Part shown: positions 58,290 through 64,000 of the stretch, piece by piece | How the letters are laid out: each line of letters opens with the position of its first letter | How positions within the stretch are numbered: the stretch's first letter is position 1 | Source of the DNA: Carnobacterium_A sp047553015 | GTDB taxonomy: Bacteria; Bacillota; Bacilli; Lactobacillales; Carnobacteriaceae | Length of the DNA: 64,000 nt | NCBI RefSeq assembly: GCF_047553015.1 | Contig: NZ_CP180212.1 | Coordinates: 1,178,001-1,242,000, forward strand | Reading direction: 5' to 3' | Notes under the pieces: generated by a model | What the model saw: only the letters and a program-made list of their open reading frames with translations | What the model was told of the DNA's origin: nothing | Database searches by the model: none | Made by a program: the position numbers and the translations under genes

Positions 58290-58678
58290 AAATAAATCCC
58301 TCCTCATTCAACCAATTAGTCTATCTTAAAATTAAATGATTTTAATTGATTGCCTTTGTCTTTTTAATAATAACGTTTATCACATAAGAATGCAATTCTA
58401 CCAAATGGGACTGTTTACTGGTTGAAAATTAAAAGTCTCTTAGATGTATTTCTAAAAAGAAAGTTTACGGAAAAGAATAGTCACTATCTCCAGATATTTT
58501 TTCAACAATTTAAAAAAAGATAGCAAAAAAACGATTACACTAAATTAGTTTACTTAAAATGGCCTTATCACTATACAATCTCTTCTCATTGTTGCGATTA
58601 TTTGCTAAAATAGACCTATTAGAATAATAAACTTAACAAACCAATGACAAACATTTTTTGGGAGAGAGGATATCGTTT
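58290..58678. other. Divergent promoter region between perR and exporter-like gene
   Basis: No gene is seen. It contains an AT-rich near-palindrome around 58326-58346 (TTAAAAT...ATTTTAA) that could be a regulator site for perR, and a plus-strand promoter near 58583-58611. Confidence 0.5.
58583..58611 (+). promoter_or_regulatory. Predicted promoter of the ArAE-family gene
   Basis: TTCTCA (58583-58588), 17-bp spacer and TAAAAT (58606-58611) with a TG two bases ahead (extended -10). Confidence 0.5.
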
Positions 58679-59776
58679 ATGAAAATCGGAGCAAGGACTA
58701 TGAAAACTGGTCTAGCCATTACTCTTGCTTTAGCCATACCTTATTTATTAGACATGAAAACCGCAGCGGTCCTAGCGGCTATATCAGCAATATTTGCGTT
58801 GCAACCTTCTTTAAAGCGCTCTGTTAAAACACTAAAAGATAGAGTATTTGCTAATATTGTTGGTGGTGTTTTAGCTATTGTTGTCAATCTGACTTTAGGA
58901 AATCACTTTATATTTGTTGGACTTGCATCCGTCTTATTGATTGCTATTTTGAATCAATTCAATCTAGGTCCGGTGATCGGCCTAGCAACCGTAACACTCA
59001 TTGTCATTATGATGAGCCCAGGTACAAATTTTATATTCTCGGCTACTATCCGCATTTTAGCAACACTATTAGGTGTTGTCATTGCATTTCTAGTCAACAC
59101 CCTCTTTTTCCCTCCAAAGTACGAAGAAAAATTGTATCATTTAATTGACTACACTACTTCTGAAATCATGAAATGGATTAGAGCAAGTGTACGAAAAAAT
59201 AGTGAGTATGCTATTTTGAAAAAAGACTTAAAATGGGTCAAATCTGAATTAGATCGCTTAGAAACTTACTATTCATTGTTTAAAGATGAGGGAACGTATT
59301 CTCGCAAGAAAAACCGCTCCCAGATATTAAGAAAAATTGTTGTCTACCGTCAAATTATTTCAACAACCAAAGTTGCTTATAACTTAGCTAGTATTTTACA
59401 CCGACAAGAAAATTCATTTAATCATTTTCCAGAAGAACTCAGGATTCAAATAAGAGAACGGTTAGAAACACTCTTGAGTGCGCATGAACAAATTTTATTG
59501 AAATTTAACGGACGTGTCTCTCCAAATGAAGTGAATTTTATTGATTACAAAGAATCTCTTAGATCAAAGTTTATGCATTCGTTTTTTGATGAAGCTAACA
59601 TGGAAGCTGAAATAAATAAAGATCTTACTCAAAGTAATGCTGTTATCCATATCATGTCCAGTATCTTAAAATATGAAGAATTTTTAAATCGCTTAAATAT
59701 CTTAGTCACCAGTTACAAAAAGGACTTAAAGAATCCTCAAACAACAATCGATAACATTCAACACATTGAACAATAA
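58679..59776 (+). CDS. Aromatic acid exporter (ArAE) family protein
   Basis: This 365-residue membrane protein has four to five hydrophobic segments in the first 150 residues (TGLAITLALAIPYLL, AAVLAAISAIFALQPS, and so on). A long, charged helical cytoplasmic domain follows (about 155-365). The layout matches the ArAE_1/DUF939 family (YqjA-like in Bacillus); export of aromatic acids is a family guess, not shown here. The start is ATG 58679 behind GAGAGG. It is flanked by a promoter and a terminator and stands alone on the plus strand. Confidence 0.82.
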   Translation: MKIGARTMKTGLAITLALAIPYLLDMKTAAVLAAISAIFALQPSLKRSVKTLKDRVFANIVGGVLAIVVNLTLGNHFIFVGLASVLLIAILNQFNLGPVIGLATVTLIVIMMSPGTNFIFSATIRILATLLGVVIAFLVNTLFFPPKYEEKLYHLIDYTTSEIMKWIRASVRKNSEYAILKKDLKWVKSELDRLETYYSLFKDEGTYSRKKNRSQILRKIVVYRQIISTTKVAYNLASILHRQENSFNHFPEELRIQIRERLETLLSAHEQILLKFNGRVSPNEVNFIDYKESLRSKFMHSFFDEANMEAEINKDLTQSNAVIHIMSSILKYEEFLNRLNILVTSYKKDLKNPQTTIDNIQHIEQ

Positions 59777-59822
59777 AAAAAGTCTTTGATTGGGTATAAA
59801 AAATACCAATCAAAGACTTTTT
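59776..59822. terminator. Bidirectional terminator, ArAE gene / SGNH-like gene
   Basis: AAAAAGTCTTTGATTGG-TAT pairs with ATA-CCAATCAAAGACTTTTT, with one bulged G and A/T-runs on both flanks. Confidence 0.92.
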
Positions 59823-59826
59823 AGTT

Positions 59827-60654
59827 TTATTTCCCACTTGTTGTATCAATAGGTAACGTTAATTGTTCATTGAAAAGTTTAGTATAAAGAGTATTCCCCT
59901 CATTATTGAGCGTTTTTCCATCTTCGATTACTGTTTTTTCAAGAGCAAGATCTGTTACCTGTAGTTCCGTTTGATAGGCTTCATGCAAATCAAAAAGAGG
60001 AAGATTATTTTCTTTAATTGTCTCTTTAACAGCTTCTAAATAAGATGTATAATCTAGCGTCCTAGAATTATACTCTCCTTTTCTTGAACTACTTGGGTGA
60101 GGCATGACAAATACTACCAATGTTTCAGGTAGAGCTTGTTTGATTGTTTCATAGTCTTTCATTGTGTATTCTTTTGAGTCTGATAAGCTGATGTCTCTCA
60201 CTTGATCACCATAAATAGGAACTTGAAAGAAAACAACCGCTGGCTTTCTTTCTATTAATAAAGAAGCTGTATTTTCTTCAAATAATCGATAGGAATCAAA
60301 TTCAGGCAATGCAACAGAATCAACCTTTATACGATCATTGACTTGCTCCTTGATGTAGTCTCCAACTGAAAGAACCCACGCCTCAGATTCTGAAAAATCT
60401 CCATAAAAACTAACCGTTTTTACTTCTTCCTCTATCGGTAAACTAACTAAGTAATCTATTACTGATTTTTGCTGTCTATTCTCTTCAAATGATTCGCTTT
60501 TTAGTATTTCTTTTATTTCTTTCTTTTTTTGAGAAGATTCATTCGATATCACTAAATCTACTTTTTGTTTTTTTTGATAGTTTTGGCCAATGAAAATCAC
60601 TCCAACTGTAAAAATAAGTAAGATGAAAAGCATTAGTCCACTTTTTTTTGTCAA
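59827..60654 (-). CDS. SGNH/GDSL-fold protein, catalytically degenerate
   Basis: This 275-residue protein has an N-terminal membrane anchor (about 5-23) and an extracellular domain resembling SGNH hydrolases. The block-I position reads FYGDFSES, with Phe where the nucleophilic Ser of GDSx should be. The C-terminal DGxHLN motif reads DGKTLNNEGN, with Thr in place of the catalytic His. It therefore probably lacks esterase activity, though the fold is kept. Start is TTG 60654 behind AAAGGAG. Gene between ntdP and a convergent exporter-like gene; function unknown. Confidence 0.72.
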   Translation of the reverse strand: MTKKSGLMLFILLIFTVGVIFIGQNYQKKQKVDLVISNESSQKKKEIKEILKSESFEENRQQKSVIDYLVSLPIEEEVKTVSFYGDFSESEAWVLSVGDYIKEQVNDRIKVDSVALPEFDSYRLFEENTASLLIERKPAVVFFQVPIYGDQVRDISLSDSKEYTMKDYETIKQALPETLVVFVMPHPSSSRKGEYNSRTLDYTSYLEAVKETIKENNLPLFDLHEAYQTELQVTDLALEKTVIEDGKTLNNEGNTLYTKLFNEQLTLPIDTTSGK

Positions 60655-60773
60655 ATAAGTCCACTCCTTTTGTCAATAGTTCATTTGTTAGTATAGCATA
60701 ACATAGCACATTTGATTAAATAAAGTGCTAATTTTTTTATTCTATATGAAAAACAGACCTATTATCATAGGCA

Positions 60774-60811
60774 AAATAAAAGGATACCTTAATTAAGGTA
60801 CCCTTTTATTT
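60774..60811 (-). terminator. Terminator of ntdP
   Basis: AAATAAAAGG-TACCTTAATTAAGGTA-CCTTTTATTT: a self-complementary stem with one mismatch pair, 39 bp past the ntdP stop. Confidence 0.8.
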
Positions 60812-60849
60812 GTTATTGGAGAAAGAACATCTTTCACTAAGTAGAAGCC

Positions 60850-61386
60850 TTATTGCTTGTTTGCTAATTGACGGTATCGGTCATACCATAATTCAACATA
60901 CTCTTTAGAAAATGGTCCTTTTTCTTCATTAATCCACTCAACAAGAATTTTGACATTTTCTTTTAAAATATGATCAATATCATCAGGATAGCCCCACAAT
61001 TTACTATGATCTTCATACTCATCTACATCTAATAGTCGCTTTTCACCATCTGGAAATACTTTTATATCTAAATCATAATCAATATACTTCAATCCTTCTT
61101 CATCTAAAGCATAAGGTGAAGCAAGGTTACAATAATACGACACTCCATTGTCTCGAATCATTGCAATAATATTGAACCAATAATGCTTATGAAAATAAAC
61201 AATTGCCGGCTCTCTCGTCAACCAACGTCGCCCATCTGACTCAGTTACAAGTGTATGGTCATTGCAACCAATTAACGATTGGTCACTTGTTTTGAGAACC
61301 ATTGTGTCTCTCCAAGTACGATGCAAACTTCCATTATGTTTATAGCTTTGGATTGTGATGTATTCTCCTTCTTTTGGAACTTGCAT
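60850..61386 (-). CDS. ntdP: Nucleoside tri-/diphosphate phosphatase, DUF402 (NtdP-like)
   Basis: This 178-residue protein matches the DUF402 family. Its N-terminus QVPKEGEYITIQSYKHNGSLHRTW and acidic cluster YIDYDLDIKVFPDGEKRLLDVDEYEDH (about 100-127, metal-binding region) are characteristic. Homologues in staphylococci hydrolyse nucleoside tri- and diphosphates. The start at ATG 61386 lacks a strong ribosome site. It lies between mutY and the SGNH-like gene, with separate hairpins on both sides. Confidence 0.87.
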   Translation of the reverse strand: MQVPKEGEYITIQSYKHNGSLHRTWRDTMVLKTSDQSLIGCNDHTLVTESDGRRWLTREPAIVYFHKHYWFNIIAMIRDNGVSYYCNLASPYALDEEGLKYIDYDLDIKVFPDGEKRLLDVDEYEDHSKLWGYPDDIDHILKENVKILVEWINEEKGPFSKEYVELWYDRYRQLANKQ

Positions 61387-61545
61387 CCTAACCCAACTTT
61401 CTTTTTCTCATGAAAACCCAACAAGAAAATACTCTAACAATCAGAGAGTACTATGTGTACTCGACTCAAGAGTATTATATCATAAATTCTACTAGGTATA
61501 ACAAAAAAGCTCAGATAAAATGAAAGAATAATGAGAAACCACTTT

Positions 61546-62694
61546 TTATTCTTTATTCTGATGTGTTAAATAACTTTGCCATAGTTTTGTTTGCGGACCA
61601 GGAAAGGTATACTCGCTAAAATTATCAGGATGAACCCACTGACACTTTTCTGGTAGCGTTTTTTCACTGCGAGATCGCTTGCCGTAATAGACAGCAATGG
61701 TCCATTTTAGATGACTAAACAGATGAGTTACTTCTGAAAAAGATTTTTCCATTAACCTAACTTCAATGAAGTAGTCCTCTTTTAATCTCTTCTGGAGGCC
61801 AAGTGTGTTTTCTCTTTCCTGTTCTTCTAACAATGGAAAAATCCACATATTAGCTAGTAAGCCTTCCTTTGGTCGTTTTTCTAATAAAAACTCACCGTGC
61901 TCATTTTCGATTAAAAATCCATCGTAATAAACTGGAACAGCCTTTTTCTTTTTACTCTTAATAGGGTAGTTTGCCCAAGTTTCATTTAGATAAGACGCAT
62001 TAAATTCTTTAATTGGACTTAACTCCGGATGATAATTTTTAGGTGTGCAAATGCTTGAGCCTAAATCCATAAAAGCTTGATTGAAATCACCGGGTTTATA
62101 AGGATCGATGATTTCCCTCATTACTGCTTCAAAAATTTTTCGACTAGCTGGCTTAGCAATATCTGCCTCTATTTCAAAAAGACGGCTCACCACTCGCATC
62201 ACATTACCGTCTACTGCCGGTTCTGGCAAATCAAAAGCCATACTCGCTATCGCACCTGCAGTATAAGGTCCTATACCACTCAATTTAATGATTTCTTTTG
62301 GATCACGAGGCATTTCACCTTCGTAGTCGGTCATAATCTGTTTAGCTGCTTTTTGCATGTTGCGAACTCGTGAGTAGTACCCTAATCCTTCCCAAGCCTT
62401 CAACAACTTGTCTTCGTGTGCTTGTGACAAGTCTTTAATCGTTGGAAATTGCTCCATAAAATTTAAGTAATAAGGAATAACAGTATCTACACGCGTTTGT
62501 TGTAGCATAATTTCAGATACCCAGATACGATAAGGATCATTGCTTATTCTCCAAGGCAACGTCCTTTTTTCAATGTCATACCAACTTAATAGCGTTGCTC
62601 TAAATCGTTCGATTTTTTCTTCTGGCCACATTTGAATCCCGTGCTCATCTAGTAATGCTTTTGTCGCATTTTGTTGCTCTCTTTTTTTTGTCAT
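61546..62694 (-). CDS. mutY: A/G-specific adenine glycosylase MutY, lacking the 4Fe-4S ligands
   Basis: MutY removes adenine mispaired with 8-oxoguanine. The 382 residues show the helix-hairpin-helix core (KLSGIGPYTAGAIASMAF), catalytic Glu in WVSEIMLQQTRV, Asp in AVDGNVMRV, and a C-terminal MutT-like domain that reads 8-oxoG (about 245-380). The usual four Cys (C-x6-C-x2-C-x5-C) near residue 215 are not there: only the first (SSICTPKNYHPELSP) remains, with Pro, Ser and Asn at the others. The enzyme thus seems clusterless, a form reported for some lactic acid bacteria. Start ATG 62694 overlaps recX by 4 bp. Confidence 0.92.
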   Translation of the reverse strand: MTKKREQQNATKALLDEHGIQMWPEEKIERFRATLLSWYDIEKRTLPWRISNDPYRIWVSEIMLQQTRVDTVIPYYLNFMEQFPTIKDLSQAHEDKLLKAWEGLGYYSRVRNMQKAAKQIMTDYEGEMPRDPKEIIKLSGIGPYTAGAIASMAFDLPEPAVDGNVMRVVSRLFEIEADIAKPASRKIFEAVMREIIDPYKPGDFNQAFMDLGSSICTPKNYHPELSPIKEFNASYLNETWANYPIKSKKKKAVPVYYDGFLIENEHGEFLLEKRPKEGLLANMWIFPLLEEQERENTLGLQKRLKEDYFIEVRLMEKSFSEVTHLFSHLKWTIAVYYGKRSRSEKTLPEKCQWVHPDNFSEYTFPGPQTKLWQSYLTHQNKE

Positions 62695-63554
62695 TCGTCT
62701 TGATCTTCCATTTCTTTTTCCTCAATAAATTGATTGATTAATTCTCCTTTAAATCCTTTTTGAAACAAACTACTTTTTACTTTTTGAATTTTTTTATATC
62801 CTTTTAATTTAGCTTGCTTACGCCAAATTTTATCTCCTTGCGCTTTTATTGCTAGATATTCTTCATCTTCTTCTTTTTCAACAGTCACTTCTTCTAATAC
62901 TTGTGTAATAATATCTGAGTCAAATCCTTTTTGCATTAAGTTTTGACGTAATTTATTATTGGTTTCACGAGTAGAATGTTGGGAAGAACGACGAATGACT
63001 TTTTCAGCAAGCTGAATCCCATTTTCAACCATTTGGTCAAATGGATACTGCTCACTTGCTTTTTCAATATTTTCTTCATCAATGCCACGTCTTTTTAATT
63101 CTTGTCTGATAACGCGAGGACCTTTGCCACCGACATTTGCCCCCGTACGCGTATAACTTTCTGCATACATTAAATCATCTAAGTAACCTTGTTCTTCTAG
63201 CTTTTCAATGACTTCGTCTGCTACATCTAAAAATTCATGCTTAGCTAAGTCATCACGTACTTCTTTCTCAGAACGCAAGCCATAATTCAAATAATTCAAA
63301 GATCGCGTGTATGCTTTTCTAAATCCATCTTCTGATTCTAATTCTTCTCGAAAGTCACCAGAAATAGCCATTCCCTTATATAGTGCATGCTTCACTAAAA
63401 TAGCTTCATCTATCGGAAAAGCATACTCTTCATCTAGATAAATATTGTAACGACCTTTTCTTTTTTGTGTCTCAATTTTAGTTATTTTTGGTAAACCTTC
63501 ATCAGGCGTTGGATTTTTTGAAGAAATTATTTTTTTTAATAAATCATCTGTCAC
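62691..63554 (-). CDS. recX: Regulatory protein RecX
   Basis: RecX binds and limits RecA filaments. The 287-residue protein has repeated three-helix modules; the RSEKEVRDDLAKHEFLDVADEVIEKLEEQGYLDD, GPRVIRQELKRRGIDEENI and KLRQNLMQKGFDSDII modules are visible. N- and C-terminal extensions make it longer than the E. coli protein, as in other Firmicutes. The start is GTG 63554 behind GGAGG. It is followed by mutY with an ATGA overlap, which suggests coupled translation of two DNA-repair genes. Confidence 0.9.
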   Translation of the reverse strand: MTDDLLKKIISSKNPTPDEGLPKITKIETQKRKGRYNIYLDEEYAFPIDEAILVKHALYKGMAISGDFREELESEDGFRKAYTRSLNYLNYGLRSEKEVRDDLAKHEFLDVADEVIEKLEEQGYLDDLMYAESYTRTGANVGGKGPRVIRQELKRRGIDEENIEKASEQYPFDQMVENGIQLAEKVIRRSSQHSTRETNNKLRQNLMQKGFDSDIITQVLEEVTVEKEEDEEYLAIKAQGDKIWRKQAKLKGYKKIQKVKSSLFQKGFKGELINQFIEEKEMEDQDE

Positions 63555-63649
63555 AGATATTCGCCTCCTATAATTGTTTCGGTTATCCTAGTATACCATA
63601 GATTGTTTTAAAAAATAGAACAGAAGTTTGCCTATGAAAACGAAAAAAA

Positions 63650-63685
63650 AACCGGTTAGAAGTGAAAATCAATCTTCTACCGGTT
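63650..63685 (-). terminator. Terminator of the hypothetical gene at the right edge
   Basis: AACCGG-TAGAAG stem with one bulged T, followed on the minus strand by nine T residues. It also isolates recX, which lies downstream. Confidence 0.9.
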
Positions 63686-63693
63686 CCTTCGAT

Positions 63694-63960
63694 TTATTCT
63701 TTATCTACTAAAGGATCCACAACTGGTTGTCCTGTGATTGAGTTGCCAGTAAAACGCGGCAATTCTTGAGAGTCTTCAACTGCCGTCTCGTGTTTATCGT
63801 TTGTTTGGTTTCCCGTTTCAGTTGTTTTATTTCCCTGCAAAGGATTATTTATTGGATCGTAATTATTACCAGACTGTTTATTTTTCGCTTCTTTTGTAAC
63901 CAGTTTCGTTTTATCTTGAAGTGTACTATCAATCAAGTATCTATCCTCAAAACTAGGCAT
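63694..63960 (-). CDS. Hypothetical low-complexity protein
   Basis: This frame encodes at least 88 residues, rich in Asn, Thr, Lys, Gln and Asp, with no hydrophobic segment and no known domain (for example PINNPLQGNKTTETGNQ). The ATG at 63960 has a good site (AAGGAG, 8-bp spacing), and a strong terminator follows, both supporting a real gene. However, the frame stays open upstream through 64000, so the protein may be longer. I do not recognise it. A linker or intrinsically disordered region is possible. Confidence 0.5.
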   Translation of the reverse strand: MPSFEDRYLIDSTLQDKTKLVTKEAKNKQSGNNYDPINNPLQGNKTTETGNQTNDKHETAVEDSQELPRFTGNSITGQPVVDPLVDKE

Positions 63961-64000
63961 AGCACTTTCTCCTTCGGGTAACGTTGTGTCTTTTGTTTTT

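Noticed and set aside
58326..58346. PerR box upstream of perR
   Set aside because: The AT-rich near-palindrome does not fit the 7-1-7 spacing of known PerR boxes; it could be chance.

Overview
The window is low-GC Firmicute chromosome, almost certainly Lactobacillales. Carnobacteriaceae, probably Carnobacterium, fits best. This rests on the Gram-positive short RpsA and DnaE, the tRNA-rich rrn operon, the maltose-phosphorylase type maltodextrin locus, and a diaminopimelate decarboxylase. The genus is inferred from gene content and an rRNA read by eye, not from a database. Nearly all genes lie on the minus strand.

Layout: (1) 1-1.1 kb is a broken tyrosine integrase, the edge of a decayed mobile element, abutting hup. 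(2) 1.1-27.8 kb is a conserved housekeeping block that follows the Bacillus subtilis order: hup-der-rpsA-cmk, a LysM membrane protein, recQ(recS)-ypbB, ribU under an FMN riboswitch, resE-resD without resABC, rluB-scpB-scpA-ribT, lysA with a long structured leader, punA-deoB-xerD-fur, cvfB, pyk-pfkA and dnaE. (3) 27.9-35.6 kb holds a DUF2929 protein, clpB with a CtsR-type site in its promoter, a yitW/yitV/yitU/yitT-like set, yajQ, an OsmC-family gene and a YbjN-like gene. (4) 35.8-42.3 kb is one rRNA operon read 16S-23S-5S followed by 12 tRNAs (Asn, Ser, Glu, Val, Asp, Phe, Tyr, Trp, His, Gln, Cys, Leu), with two upstream promoters and clear RNase III-type processing stems. (5) 42.5-57.7 kb is a maltodextrin regulon: an ABC importer (malEFG), neopullulanase, two GH13_31 alpha-glucosidases, maltose phosphorylase, beta-phosphoglucomutase, a DUF1189 membrane protein, a LacI-type regulator and two palindromic operators; a lipid-kinase gene sits inside it. 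(6) 57.8-64 kb holds perR, an aromatic-acid-exporter-like protein, an SGNH-like protein without catalytic residues, ntdP, a mutY that has lost its iron-sulfur ligands, recX and a hypothetical gene reaching the window edge.

How the genes work together: imported maltodextrins are trimmed by the neopullulanase and glucosidases. Maltose is split by phosphorolysis to glucose and beta-glucose-1-phosphate, which PgmB feeds into glycolysis, where PfkA and Pyk, also encoded here, act. The cmk/rpsA/der/hup and scpAB/rluB groups serve ribosomes and the chromosome. Fur and PerR form two separate metal/peroxide regulators.

I found no CRISPR array, intact insertion sequence, toxin or obvious new defence system. 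The most interesting unexplained element is the structured leader ahead of lysA, which ends in an intrinsic terminator but shows neither the T-box core nor lysine-riboswitch landmarks by eye. Many genes start with TTG or GTG behind good ribosome binding sites.
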